Origin: Actinokineospora auranticolor
Lineage (GTDB): Bacteria; Actinomycetota; Actinomycetes; Mycobacteriales; Pseudonocardiaceae
NCBI RefSeq assembly: GCF_002934265.1
Contig: NZ_PTIX01000003.1
Coordinates: 310,001 to 374,000, forward strand
Direction: 5' to 3'
DNA length: 64,000 bases
Of the stretch, positions 10,742 to 19,075 are shown piece after piece. Below the pieces are notes generated by a model. The model was given only the letters and a program-made list of their open reading frames with translations, was not told the origin of the DNA and did no database searches. How positions within the stretch are numbered: position 1 is the first letter of the stretch; each line of letters opens with the position of its first letter. A program made the position numbers and the translations under genes.

Positions 10742-11997
10742 CCGTCGGCGGACTCTCGGTCGGACTCGACACGGCCGCGGCGCCCAAGCGCGGCAAACGC
10801 GCGTCGCCCTGGACCTACGCGCTGTTCGCGGTGGCCGCGCTCGCGGTCATCTCACTGGTGCGCGTCACCACCGGCGCCACCGACCTCACCTCGGCGGGCA
10901 CCGTGCAGGCCGCGCTGACCGCCGCCGTGCCGCTGGCCATGGCCGCGCTCGCGGGCCTCTGGGCCGAACGCGCCGGCGTGGTCAACATCGGCCTCGAGGG
11001 CATGATGGTGCTGGGCACCTTCGGCGCGGGCTACGCCGGTTACCAGTGGGGACCGTGGGCCGGTGTGGTGTTCGGCCTGTTCCTCGGCGTCGTCGGCGGA
11101 CTGCTGCACGCCGTCGCCACCGTCACCTTCGGCGTCGACCACATCATCTCCGGCGTCGCGATCAACCTGCTCGCGCCGGGCGCGGCGCTGTTCATGTCCA
11201 AGCTGTACTTCACCGACGCCCCCGGCGGCGGCGCCCGCCAGTCACCGCCCATCGGCGACGCGCCCAAGGTGACCGTGCCCGGCTTCGCCGACCTCATGGG
11301 CACCATCGAGGACAAGCACTGGTTCCTGCTCTCCGACCTCGCCGGTGTGCTGCGCGGCCTCACCACCCAGATCTCCGTGCTGACCCTGCTGGCCGCCGCG
11401 CTGATCATCGGCACCGGCTGGCTGCTGTGGCGCTCCGCGTTCGGGCTGCGGCTGCGCTCCTGCGGCGAGGCCCCCGCGGCGGCGGAATCGCTCGGCGTGA
11501 ACGTCTACAAGTACAAGTACCTCGCCGTCACCGCCTCCGGCGCGTTCGCCGGGCTCGGCGGAGCGTTCTTCGCGGTCAGCTCCGGGCAGTTCCGCGAGGG
11601 CCAGACCGGCGGCCGCGGCTTCATCGGCCTCGCCGCGATGATCTTCGGCAACTGGCGGCCCGGCGGCCTCGCCACCGGCGCCGGCCTGTTCGGCTACACC
11701 GACGCCATGTCGCTGCGCGGCTCCGACGCCGTGCACGCGCTGCTGTTGCTGCTCGGCATCGCGCTGCTGGTCGTCGCGGTCACCCAGTACCGGTCCGGGC
11801 ACCACGTGCTGTCCGGGTTCGCCGCCGCCATCGGCGTGCTGTTCGGCTGGTGGTTCTTCGCCAGCGACGAGGTACCGCCGGAACTGGTCGGCGCCGCCCC
11901 GTACGTGGTGACGCTACTTGTGCTCACCTTGGCGGCACAGCGGTTGCGACCGCCCAAACTGGCGGGCGAGCCGTACCGGAGGGGGCAATCCGGGTGA
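10738..11997 (+). CDS. Nucleoside ABC transporter permease, second subunit
   Basis: The 419-residue partner permease begins at a GTG overlapping the stop of the previous gene, with GGAGG at 10725-10729. An upstream open extension exists but is the first permease out of frame. Motifs RAGVVNIGLEGMMVLGTFGAG (near residue 79) and GFIGLAAMIFGNWRPGG are the second-subunit versions of the ribose/nucleoside permease signatures. A C-terminal cluster of additional hydrophobic segments makes it longer than YufQ-like proteins of about 320 residues; the extra part may be two or three further helices. The heterodimer with the preceding gene would form the membrane channel. Confidence 0.92.
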   Translation: MTVGGLSVGLDTAAAPKRGKRASPWTYALFAVAALAVISLVRVTTGATDLTSAGTVQAALTAAVPLAMAALAGLWAERAGVVNIGLEGMMVLGTFGAGYAGYQWGPWAGVVFGLFLGVVGGLLHAVATVTFGVDHIISGVAINLLAPGAALFMSKLYFTDAPGGGARQSPPIGDAPKVTVPGFADLMGTIEDKHWFLLSDLAGVLRGLTTQISVLTLLAAALIIGTGWLLWRSAFGLRLRSCGEAPAAAESLGVNVYKYKYLAVTASGAFAGLGGAFFAVSSGQFREGQTGGRGFIGLAAMIFGNWRPGGLATGAGLFGYTDAMSLRGSDAVHALLLLLGIALLVVAVTQYRSGHHVLSGFAAAIGVLFGWWFFASDEVPPELVGAAPYVVTLLVLTLAAQRLRPPKLAGEPYRRGQSG

Positions 11998-12398
11998 GCG
12001 AGATCGACTGGGACGCGCTGCGCGCGGCGGCCGTGGCCGCCGCCGCGTCCGCCTACTGCCCGTACTCGGGACTGCGCGTCGGCGCCGCCGCCCTGGTCGA
12101 CGACGGCCGCGTCGTCACCGGGTGCAACGTGGAAAACGCCTCATACGGCCTCGGGCTGTGCGCCGAGTGCACCCTCGCCGGCCAGCTCCAGCTGACCGGC
12201 GGCGGCAGACTCGTCGCACTGGCCTGCCGCGGCGGCGACGGGGAACTGCTGATGCCGTGCGGACGTTGCCGCCAGGTGATCTACGAACTCGGCGGACCCG
12301 CGTGCCAGGTCGACACCCCCGCCGGACCGCAGCCCATGACCGCCGTGCTGCCCGACGCGTTCGGCCCGCACGACCTGCCCGCGAAGGGAACCGCCTGA
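11994..12398 (+). CDS. cdd: Cytidine deaminase
   Basis: The enzyme (134 residues, normal for the tetrameric class) deaminates cytidine and deoxycytidine to uridine and deoxyuridine. Zinc-site motifs are intact: CAECTLAGQL supplies the first cysteine ligand and the catalytic glutamate, and PCGRCRQVIYEL supplies the other two cysteines. GCNVENASYGLG is the substrate-binding loop. The GTG start at 11994 overlaps the permease stop (GTGA), and the stop overlaps the deoA ATG. Being co-transcribed with a nucleoside importer indicates that imported cytidine is deaminated immediately on entry. Confidence 0.96.
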   Translation: MSEIDWDALRAAAVAAAASAYCPYSGLRVGAAALVDDGRVVTGCNVENASYGLGLCAECTLAGQLQLTGGGRLVALACRGGDGELLMPCGRCRQVIYELGGPACQVDTPAGPQPMTAVLPDAFGPHDLPAKGTA

Positions 12399-13675
12399 TG
12401 GAGCCGTTCGCCGCCGTCGACGTCATCCGGTCCAAACGCGACGGCCACCGGCTGACCGACGCCCAGATCGACTGGGTCGTCGACGCCTACACCCGCGGCG
12501 CGGTCGCCGAGGAACAGATGTCCGCCCTGGCCATGGCCGTGTTCCTCAACGGCATGGACGCCGCCGAGACCGCCCGCTGGACCGCGGCCATGGTCGACTC
12601 CGGCGACGTGCTCGCCCTCGACGTCGACCGGCCCACCGTCGACAAGCACTCCACCGGCGGCGTCGGCGACAAGATCACCCTGCCGCTGGCGCCCCTGGTC
12701 GCCGCCTGCGGCGCCGCCGTCCCCCAGCTCTCCGGCCGCGGCCTCGGACACACCGGCGGCACCCTCGACAAACTGGAATCCGTGCCCGGCTGGCGGGCCC
12801 GGCTCAGCCTCGCCGAGATCCAGGCCCAACTCGCCGACGTCGGCGCGGTCATCTGCGCGGCGACCGAAGGACTCGCCCCCGCCGACCGCAAGCTCTACGC
12901 CCTGCGCGACGTCACCTCGACCGTCGAGTCCATCCCGCTGATCGCCAGCTCCATCATGAGCAAGAAGATCGCCGAAGGCGCGGACGCACTGGTGCTCGAC
13001 GTGAAGTTCGGGTCCGGGGCGTTCATGAAAACCCTGGACGACGCGCGGGCCTTGGCGCGCGCACTGGTGTCGATCGGCGTCTCCCACGGACGGCGCGTCT
13101 CGGCGCTGCTGACCGACATGTCCGTGCCGCTGGGACGCGCCGTCGGCAACGCGGTCGAGGTCGAGGAATCCGTCGCGGTGCTGCGCGGCGGCGGCCCCGC
13201 CGACGTCGTCGAGCTGACCCTGGCGCTGGCCCGCGAGATGCTCGCACTGGCCGGTCTGTCCGATGTGGACCCCGAGGGAGTGCTGGCGTCGGGGCGGGCG
13301 TACGAGGTGTGGGCGCGGATGCTGCGCGCCCAGGGCGGCGACCCGGACGCGGCCTTGCCGTCACCCCGGCACGTGCACCTCGTCGACGCCCCGGCCGACG
13401 GCGTGGTGACCCGGCTCGACGCGTACGCGGTCGGCGTCGCCGCCTGGCGGCTCGGCGCGGGCCGGGCGCGCAAAGAAGACCCCGTCCAGGCCGCGGCCGG
13501 GATCCTGTGCCACGCCAAACCGGGGGAGACCGTCCGCGCGGGCGACCCGGTGCTGGAACTGCGAACCGACACCCCGGAAGCGGTGCCGTCCGCGCTGGCC
13601 GCGCTGGAGGGCGCCTGGGCCGTCGGCGAGTCCGCTGTGGACCGCGGTCCGCTGGTGGTCGAGACGATCCGCTAG
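12398..13675 (+). CDS. deoA: Thymidine/pyrimidine-nucleoside phosphorylase
   Basis: DeoA (425 residues) phosphorolyses thymidine or deoxyuridine to free base and deoxyribose-1-phosphate. Family motifs are complete: DKHSTGGVGDKITLPLAPLV (phosphate-binding loop, residue about 82), SGRGLGHTGGTLDKLE (about 112) and the MSKKIAEGADALVLDVK block (about 187), with the C-terminal PYNP domain ending the chain. It starts at an ATG overlapping the cdd stop codon and is the last gene of the importer operon. Its stop overlaps the stop of the convergent TetR gene by 4 bases, leaving no room for a separate terminator. Confidence 0.96.
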   Translation: MEPFAAVDVIRSKRDGHRLTDAQIDWVVDAYTRGAVAEEQMSALAMAVFLNGMDAAETARWTAAMVDSGDVLALDVDRPTVDKHSTGGVGDKITLPLAPLVAACGAAVPQLSGRGLGHTGGTLDKLESVPGWRARLSLAEIQAQLADVGAVICAATEGLAPADRKLYALRDVTSTVESIPLIASSIMSKKIAEGADALVLDVKFGSGAFMKTLDDARALARALVSIGVSHGRRVSALLTDMSVPLGRAVGNAVEVEESVAVLRGGGPADVVELTLALAREMLALAGLSDVDPEGVLASGRAYEVWARMLRAQGGDPDAALPSPRHVHLVDAPADGVVTRLDAYAVGVAAWRLGAGRARKEDPVQAAAGILCHAKPGETVRAGDPVLELRTDTPEAVPSALAALEGAWAVGESAVDRGPLVVETIR

Positions 13676-14409
13676 CGCTTGGACTCGATGAGCGCGGCGA
13701 CACCGTCGAGCGCCCGCTCCAGGCTCCACGAGAAGTCCTGCTCGCTCGTGTCGTCGTAGTCGAACACGCCCTCGTCGAGCACGTCGATCAACTCCGGGAA
13801 GTGCTTGGGGTCCAACAGGAGCCGCAGCGTCTTCCCGTAGTCGGGGAGCTTGCCCTCGGACTCCGGCTCACCCACCCGCAGGTCGATCATGAGCGTGGCG
13901 TCGTTCCGGACCAGGCTGTTGACCAGCAGCATCACCGCGATCTTCTCCTTGCCCGACAACGGCGTCCCGCGCAACGCGGCCAGCGACGCCTCCAGCCACC
14001 GCAACTGGTGCGGCGTGATCGGCGGACCGGTGACCGGCACCCGCACCACCCACGGGTGGCGGCGCAGCGTGTGCAGGTTGTTGAACGCCAACTGGGTCAG
14101 GTCCGCCCGCCAGCGACCGGTCGCGGCGATGGTCCAGGTGTCGGCGTAGACCGCGTCGACCATGAGCGTGAGCAGCTCGTCCTTGGCGGAGACGTACCGG
14201 TACAGCGACATCGCGCTGGTCCCGATCGCGTTGGCGACCCGGCTCATGGACAGCGCGTCCAGCCCCTCCCGGTCGGCCACCGCCACCCCCGCGGCCACGA
14301 TCCGCTCCAGGCTCAACGCGCGCTTGGGACCGCGGGCGGGCCTGCCACGCAACCCCCAGACCGCCTCAACGCTGGCGGGGAGGCTGGTGTCGGTCTCCTC
14401 GGAGGGCAT
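13672..14409 (-). CDS. TetR-family transcriptional regulator
   Basis: This regulator has 245 residues. The N-terminal helix-turn-helix spans about residues 30-80 (LERIVAAGVAVADREGLDAL and ANAIGTSAMSLYRYVSAKDE), preceded by a basic arm rich in Arg/Pro. The C-terminal half resembles the TetR_C class, with ligand-pocket helices of unknown specificity. It is convergent with the nucleoside operon, so nothing ties it to that operon; two inverted repeats directly upstream of its own start are good autoregulatory operator candidates. The ATG at 14409 follows a weak GAGCGAGACG stretch, and a start a few codons downstream cannot be excluded. Confidence 0.88.
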   Translation of the reverse strand: MPSEETDTSLPASVEAVWGLRGRPARGPKRALSLERIVAAGVAVADREGLDALSMSRVANAIGTSAMSLYRYVSAKDELLTLMVDAVYADTWTIAATGRWRADLTQLAFNNLHTLRRHPWVVRVPVTGPPITPHQLRWLEASLAALRGTPLSGKEKIAVMLLVNSLVRNDATLMIDLRVGEPESEGKLPDYGKTLRLLLDPKHFPELIDVLDEGVFDYDDTSEQDFSWSLERALDGVAALIESKR

Positions 14410-14444
14410 CGTCTCGCTCTCGGGTTACGGGCTTGACGACCAGG

Positions 14445-14488
14445 ATACGGCTGCGTATATCGTAAGCAGTAGCGCGTATGCGATACGC
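14445..14488. promoter_or_regulatory. Putative TetR operator, two related palindromes
   Basis: ATACG-GCTG-CGTAT occupies 14445-14458 and GCGTAT-GCG-ATACGC occupies 14474-14488. Both contain the same half-site (GCGTAT/ATACGC) in a region that is AT-richer than its surroundings and lies 35-80 bases before the TetR start. This arrangement is typical for an autoregulated TetR repressor. Confidence 0.65.
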
Positions 14489-14525
14489 AGATCTGGGGGT
14501 TACCTGACCCGATCGCACTGGGGGT

Positions 14526-14658
14526 GCCGTCCGCGCACGCGCGGACGGCGCGGCAGACCCCGGTGCGGCCCGTTCCCCGGAACGAGCCGCACCGGTCCTG
14601 GCACCGCGGTGCCAGGCGTCAGTGGGGCCACCTCACCAGCCTGGAGGTGGCCCCACTG
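14526..14658. repeat. Cluster of four consecutive perfect hairpins
   Basis: Within the 569-base gene-free region between the TetR gene and the YbaB gene, four inverted repeats follow one another. Hairpin 1 (14526-14549) is a 10-bp stem with a CACG loop. Hairpin 2 (14561-14594) has a 9-bp stem, a one-base mismatch and a further 6-bp CGTTCC/GGAACG stem. Hairpin 3 (14597-14616) is a perfect 20-base palindrome. Hairpin 4 (14620-14658) is a perfect 14-bp stem with an 11-base loop. No open frame with credible composition crosses them. Function is unknown; possibilities include transcription termination in both directions, a structured RNA or a protein-binding array. Confidence 0.8.
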
Positions 14659-14705
14659 CTCGGGTCCGGCCCGCGCCGCCCCTTCTGTCCACACCCCACC
14701 CGGAG

Positions 14706-14714
14706 TTGTCCACA
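14706..14714 (+). promoter_or_regulatory. DnaA-box-like motif TTGTCCACA
   Basis: This matches the actinobacterial DnaA box consensus TTGTCCACA exactly, in the context GAGTTGTCCACAG. A weaker neighbour CTGTCCACA lies at about 14685. The same extended motif recurs near 23137 and, with one change, near 31161. A single box far from an origin may only be a DnaA-titration or regulatory site. Confidence 0.4.
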
Positions 14715-14978
14715 GCCCCCCAGTCGATCAAGATTTTGTGTCGCCCCCCACCTCTACAATGGAGATCGGGGGGCCGTGGCCACCCCGCCGAAGTTGATCA
14801 CCGACTCCCGGCGGCCCCGCCCGGCCACCGACCGACAGCCCCGCCCGGCCGCGACCAGGTCCACGTCTGCCGCTTCCCGGTCGAGCCCGCGCTGCGCCGT
14901 GCCGTGCGACTCCCGCCGAGCCGCCCACGAACACCGCCCACCTAGGGCACACTGTTGGCCGAAACCGGAGGTGCGGGC

Positions 14979-15392
14979 GTGGAGATCGACGTCGAGCGCG
15001 AGCTCGAAGCGGTGGCGCGACGGGTCGAGCAGACCAGTGCCGAGGCGCGCGACCGCGCCCAGCAGGTCGGCCCCATCACCGGCAGCGCCACCAGCGCCGA
15101 CGGCGCCGTCGCCGTCGAGGTGCGCCCCGGCGGCCTGCTGTCCGCCGTCAAACTCACCCCCGCCGCCCTGACCAGCGGCTCCGAAGCCCTCGCCGCGCAG
15201 ATCACGGCCCTCGCCGCCAAGGCCACCCGCCGCGCGGGCGGCAACATGCACGCCGCGCTCGCCCCCGTGCTCGGTCCCTCCGGCGAGAAGCACCTCGCCT
15301 CCCTCGGCTACGAACCCATCGACGACGAAGACGCCGACGACACCGTCTTCGACCGCCCCCTCGGCGCCCAGCCCAGGCGGCGCGCCCGATGA
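14979..15392 (+). CDS. YbaB/EbfC-family nucleoid-associated-like protein
   Basis: The 137-residue protein begins at GTG 14979, chosen over a TTG at 14955 because GGAGG sits 7 bases before it. An N-terminal helix rich in Glu/Arg (VERELEAVARRVEQTSAEAR) is followed by the YbaB-like strand pattern SADGAVAVEVRPGGLLSAVKL and a second helix with an acidic tail. YbaB proteins bind DNA as dimers; the divergent actinobacterial version found beside WXG100/ESX-like genes has no settled function. It overlaps the next, related gene by 4 bases, suggesting that the two are made together and may form a heterodimer. Confidence 0.8.
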   Translation: MEIDVERELEAVARRVEQTSAEARDRAQQVGPITGSATSADGAVAVEVRPGGLLSAVKLTPAALTSGSEALAAQITALAAKATRRAGGNMHAALAPVLGPSGEKHLASLGYEPIDDEDADDTVFDRPLGAQPRRRAR

Positions 15393-16051
15393 CCGACCGC
15401 GTCCCCGTCGAACGCAGCACCCGCCAACTCATCGAGGACGGCCGCGCCCGCCAACAGGCACTCGCCTCCGTCGACACCGTCCTCGCCGACGTCCGCGGCA
15501 CCGCCCACGACAACCACGGCAGCGTCCGCGTCACCGTCGACGGCCGCGGCAAGCTCCTCGACCTGTGGCTGCGCCCCGACGCCGTCCGCTGGGGACCCGA
15601 CCAGCTCGGCCGCCTCATCGTCCTGGTCGCCGAGGCCGCCATGGACCAGGCCACCCAGGCCGGCTACAACAAGCTCGCCCCGATCCTCGGCGACGGCATG
15701 ACCCAGGCCATCGAGATGCTGTCCGGTCGAACGGCCCCCGCGCGCCGCGAAACCGGCCCCGGCATCACCGCCGAGGAGTTCCAGCGCAGGCGCGACGAGC
15801 GGATGCACGCGCAGGCGACCGGCCAACACCCCGGGCCCGGACCGTCCGAACCGGACCGCGGCCACTGGGCACCCGCCCCGGGAACCGTTGCCGGACAAGG
15901 CAACCACCCGGACAGGCCCGGTTCGCCCGATCAGGTGAGCCCGGCTGCCGCCGGGCCGGGCGGCAGCGGCCCGGGTACGGTCGAAAACGACGGTTTCGAC
16001 CCGGACGACCCGCTTTCCTTCGACCTGTCCTCCCTACGTTCCGACCGGTGA
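15389..16051 (+). CDS. Second YbaB-like protein with disordered C-terminal tail
   Basis: Residues about 15-110 repeat the YbaB-like layout: a helix, then GSVRVTVDGRGKLLDLWLRP, then a second helix (RLIVLVAEAAMDQATQAG). The remaining 100 residues are Pro/Gly/Asp-rich and presumably disordered. Total length is 220 residues. The ATG overlaps the stop of the preceding YbaB gene (ATGA). Paired YbaB-like genes of this kind accompany type VII secretion-like proteins in Pseudonocardiaceae, and a WXG100-like gene lies 7 kb away at 22.7 kb. The cellular role is unknown. Confidence 0.75.
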   Translation: MTDRVPVERSTRQLIEDGRARQQALASVDTVLADVRGTAHDNHGSVRVTVDGRGKLLDLWLRPDAVRWGPDQLGRLIVLVAEAAMDQATQAGYNKLAPILGDGMTQAIEMLSGRTAPARRETGPGITAEEFQRRRDERMHAQATGQHPGPGPSEPDRGHWAPAPGTVAGQGNHPDRPGSPDQVSPAAAGPGGSGPGTVENDGFDPDDPLSFDLSSLRSDR

Positions 16052-16136
16052 TCCGCACCCCGTAGGCTGCCGTCGCGCCACGCGTGCTCGCGGGGTGCGA
16101 CGTACGCCGATGGCTGCGCGACCAGGAGGACCTCCA

Positions 16137-17399
16137 ATGGCCCAGGACATCGTCCCGATCGAGCTGGGGTTGCCACAGGGTGACGTCGTCACGCTGTGGG
16201 CGCCGCGGTGGCGGGAAGACGGTGAGGAATGGGAGGCGTTCCTCGGTCACGAGGACGACCTCTACGCGTTCCCCGACGCCGCGCACCTGGCGGCGTTCGT
16301 GCGGACCACCGAGGAACACGACCTGTCCGACCACCCCGCCTGGCACCTCGTGCCCGCGCTGTCGGTGGCCGAGCTGATGCCCGACGAGGGCCACCAGTAC
16401 GACCTGGTCGGCGTGCCCGAACTGGTCGCCGAGGAACCGGACACCTGGACGGTCAACGAGCTGGCCGACATCATCACCATCGTCCGCGCGCTCGCCGACG
16501 TCTGCGAGCTCGACGAGGTGCACGAGGTCCTCAACGCCGCCGACGGCTTCTCCGTGCTCGAACAGGGCACCTTCCCGTTCACCGGCCGCGAGGGCGAGCG
16601 GCTGTGGACCGACATGGCCGAGACCATCTCCGAGCGCTGGGACGAGGTGCTCGACGCGCTGGACTCGGTGGTGACCGCCCCCGACGTGGACGAGGCCGCG
16701 CTGGAGAAGAGCTCCCAGGAACTGGCCGAGTTCCAGGCGGAGGCCGCCGAGGCGGGCGAGGACGCCGACGTCGACCTCGACAGCGAACTCGACGCCGCCG
16801 ACGACTCCGAGGACGACACGGCGGAGGACGAGGAGACGGGCCAGGTCGGGTTCTGGGCGGAGGTCGGCATCGACCCCATCAAGATCATTACCGACGGCCA
16901 CGAGTACTACACCCTCCGCTGCTACCTCGACGACGAACCGGTCTTCCTCGGCCGCGAGGGCAAGATCGACGTCGCGGGCTCCCCGCGCGCGCTGGCCAAG
17001 TTCCTGGCCACCGAGGACCTGTCGGAGAACGACCTCGCCGAGGTGTCCACCTGGTCCGACGTCGCCGCCAAGGCCACCGACGGCAGCCTCGAGATCGACG
17101 TGCACGCGGACAACACGTACGTCCTCCAGGGCCTGGCCGACGACCTGGGCGAGGGCGTGGACGCGGTCGACCCGGTCCAGCTCGACCTCGCCGTGGAACT
17201 GCTCAACGACGCCGCCGACTGGGCGGGCGACGAGGGCGTCGCCGAGGCCCTCAACCAGTCCGAGTCCCTGGGCTGGCTGGTCAGCTTCATCCTGGCCCCG
17301 GACCCGACCCGGATGGCCCCCAGCGCCCCCTTCACCGCCGAGTCGGCGGCGTGGAGCAAGCTGGTGCAGGACCTGGAAGACCGCCTGAACGCGCACTAG
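16137..17399 (+). CDS. Conserved acidic actinobacterial protein (sometimes labelled primosomal protein)
   Basis: The 420-residue protein starts at ATG 16137 behind a perfect AGGAGG, so a possible upstream start at 16095 is rejected. The N-terminal domain (IELGLPQGDVVTLWAPRW, then WEAFLGHEDDLYAFPD) and the C-terminal domain (EYYTLRCYLDDEPVFLGREG) share a theme of short aromatic strands and are joined by a very acidic linker (residues about 195-240). I recall this as a conserved actinobacterial family occasionally named primosomal protein without evidence; Rv3311 of M. tuberculosis appears to be the counterpart by size and neighbourhood. No catalytic motif was recognised. A strong terminator follows. 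Confidence 0.8.
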   Translation: MAQDIVPIELGLPQGDVVTLWAPRWREDGEEWEAFLGHEDDLYAFPDAAHLAAFVRTTEEHDLSDHPAWHLVPALSVAELMPDEGHQYDLVGVPELVAEEPDTWTVNELADIITIVRALADVCELDEVHEVLNAADGFSVLEQGTFPFTGREGERLWTDMAETISERWDEVLDALDSVVTAPDVDEAALEKSSQELAEFQAEAAEAGEDADVDLDSELDAADDSEDDTAEDEETGQVGFWAEVGIDPIKIITDGHEYYTLRCYLDDEPVFLGREGKIDVAGSPRALAKFLATEDLSENDLAEVSTWSDVAAKATDGSLEIDVHADNTYVLQGLADDLGEGVDAVDPVQLDLAVELLNDAADWAGDEGVAEALNQSESLGWLVSFILAPDPTRMAPSAPFTAESAAWSKLVQDLEDRLNAH

Positions 17400-17412
17400 T
17401 CGCGGACTCGCG

Positions 17413-17448
17413 GAAGGGGGAGGAACCCGGGTGGGTTCCTCCCCCTTC
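17413..17448 (+). terminator. Strong hairpin terminator
   Basis: A perfect 16-bp stem (GAAGGGGGAGGAACCC and its complement) with a 4-base loop lies 14 bases after the stop codon and is followed by GCTTTGCT. It ends the YbaB and acidic-protein transcription unit. Confidence 0.9.
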
Positions 17449-17542
17449 GCTTTGCTGCCGTCACGCATCGCGACCGGTCGCCACCCACGTGCGCACCGCT
17501 GGTCCCGCTGTCGGCCTGTGGTGGTTGGCTCCGGCGGGTGTG

Positions 17543-17647
17543 GCTACCTTGAGTGGGCGGAAGTTGCCCTGATCAGGCGATGTGAGGCTGGAACTTTGCA
17601 CACCAGTTCGAACGTTCGTTATATAGATCGGTGCAGGCGAGCGGGAC
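17543..17647 (+). repeat. Left copy of a 105-nt inverted, promoter-like element
   Basis: This noncoding sequence aligns without gaps to the reverse complement of 21330-21434. In the 81-base core (17567-17647), 68 positions agree by hand count, and 25 consecutive bases around GCTGGAACTTTGCACACCAG are identical. Features include the palindrome CCTGATCAGG, a CTGG...CCAG inverted repeat, a -35-like TTGCAC (17596-17601) and a -10-like TATATA (17620-17625) with an 18-base spacer. The conserved block ends at GCGGGAC. It points rightward, towards the 3' end of the convergent add gene. Confidence 0.85.
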
Positions 17648-17696
17648 TTGATGTGCCCGGGGGAGGAGAAGGTGTCCAGCCGAGCACCGCGGGTGT

Positions 17697-18848
17697 CTAC
17701 CTGGGAGCCGGTCGTCCGGCGGGTGCGGTTGGTCGGGACGCGCGCCAGTCGCCGACCAGGGGTGCGTAGGCGGGCTTGATGACGTCGTCGATGATCGCCA
17801 GCCGCTCGTCGAAGCCGATGAACGCGGACTTCATCGCGTTGATCGTGAACCGGCGCAGGTCGGCCCAGCCGTAGCCGAACGCGTCGACCAGGGCGGCCAG
17901 CTCGCTGGTGACGGTGCAGCCGCTCATCAGGCGGTTGTCGGTGTTGACCGTCACCCGGAACCGCAGGTCGGCCAGGAGGCCGAAGGGGTGCTCGCCGATC
18001 GAGGTGGCCGCGCCCGTCTGCAGGTTCGAGCTCGGGCACATCTCCAGCGGGATCCGGCGGTCCCGCACGTACGACGCCAACGGGCCGAGGTGGGCCTTGC
18101 CGTCGCCGTCCACGGTGATGTCGTCGATGATCCGCACGCCGTGCCCTAGCCGCTCGGCGCCGCAGTGCTGGATCGCCTCCCAGATCGACGGCAACCCGAA
18201 CGCCTCGCCCGCGTGGATCGTGAAGTGCGCGTTCTCGCGGCGCAGGTAATCGAACGCGTCGAGGGTGCGGGTGGGCGGGAAACCCGCCTCCGGGCCCGCG
18301 ATGTCGAAGCCGACCACGCCCGCGTCGCGGTAGCGGACAGCCAACTCGGCGATCTCCGAGGCGCGGGCGTTCTGGCGCATCGCGCACAGCAACGTGCCGA
18401 TCCGGACCGTGCGGCCGTCCGCGGCGGCGCGGCGCTCGCCCTCGCGGAAACCCGCCTGGACGGTCTCCACGATGGTGGGTAGGTCGAGGCCGTGTTCGGT
18501 GAACAATTCGGGCGCGTAGCGCACCTCGGCGTACACGACTCCATCCGCCGCAAGGTCCTGCGCGCATTCGGCTGCCACCCGAACGAGTGCATCTTGGTCC
18601 TGCATGACACCGCACGTGTGCGCGAAGGTCTCCAGGTACCGCTCCAGCGAACCCGAGTCCGCCGCCTCCCGGAACCAGACGCCCAGGGCCGCCGGGTCGG
18701 TCGTCGGCAGGCCGCGGTAGCCCGACGCCTCCGCCAACTCGACCACGGTGCCCGGCCGCAGCCCACCATCCAAGTGGTCGTGCAGCAGGACTTTCGGGAC
18801 GTCGCGGATGGTCTCCGGGGTCACCGGCACCGGCGTGGGGGTCGACAT
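17697..18848 (-). CDS. add: Adenosine deaminase
   Basis: The enzyme (383 residues) converts adenosine and deoxyadenosine to inosine and deoxyinosine. All metal and catalytic motifs are present: LHDHLDGG near residue 22 (two zinc-binding histidines), TIHAGE (third histidine and catalytic glutamate), ERLGHG, and NTDN near the C-terminus with the zinc-ligand aspartate. The MCPSSN motif is also conserved. The ATG at 18848 has no obvious Shine-Dalgarno, so translation may be leaderless. The gene stands alone inside the 3.9-kb segment bounded by inverted repeats and is convergent with the left copy. It complements the nucleoside importer operon functionally. Confidence 0.95.
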   Translation of the reverse strand: MSTPTPVPVTPETIRDVPKVLLHDHLDGGLRPGTVVELAEASGYRGLPTTDPAALGVWFREAADSGSLERYLETFAHTCGVMQDQDALVRVAAECAQDLAADGVVYAEVRYAPELFTEHGLDLPTIVETVQAGFREGERRAAADGRTVRIGTLLCAMRQNARASEIAELAVRYRDAGVVGFDIAGPEAGFPPTRTLDAFDYLRRENAHFTIHAGEAFGLPSIWEAIQHCGAERLGHGVRIIDDITVDGDGKAHLGPLASYVRDRRIPLEMCPSSNLQTGAATSIGEHPFGLLADLRFRVTVNTDNRLMSGCTVTSELAALVDAFGYGWADLRRFTINAMKSAFIGFDERLAIIDDVIKPAYAPLVGDWRASRPTAPAGRPAPR

Positions 18849-19075
18849 GCGGCCACGGTACTCAGACCAGGGACGCCACCCGATCGGGTAGCACCAGCGT
18901 CACGTAAGGTGGGTGACGATCACGTTATACCGCTGGATGGCCGTCCACCGAACGGACTAATAGTCCGTGTCTGGGCCCACGAACGAGCAACGGGTGGTGT
19001 ATGGACGCCTTCTGGGACTGGCTAGGCTCGCCAGCGTCTCCCCCATCTCCCCTCCCCAGGACGAAGGTCACCTCC

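Noticed and set aside
17543-17647. Possible tRNA because of GTTCGAAC in the left inverted element
   Set aside because: No acceptor stem, anticodon arm or D-arm pairs can be drawn around it, and the second copy changes the same bases.
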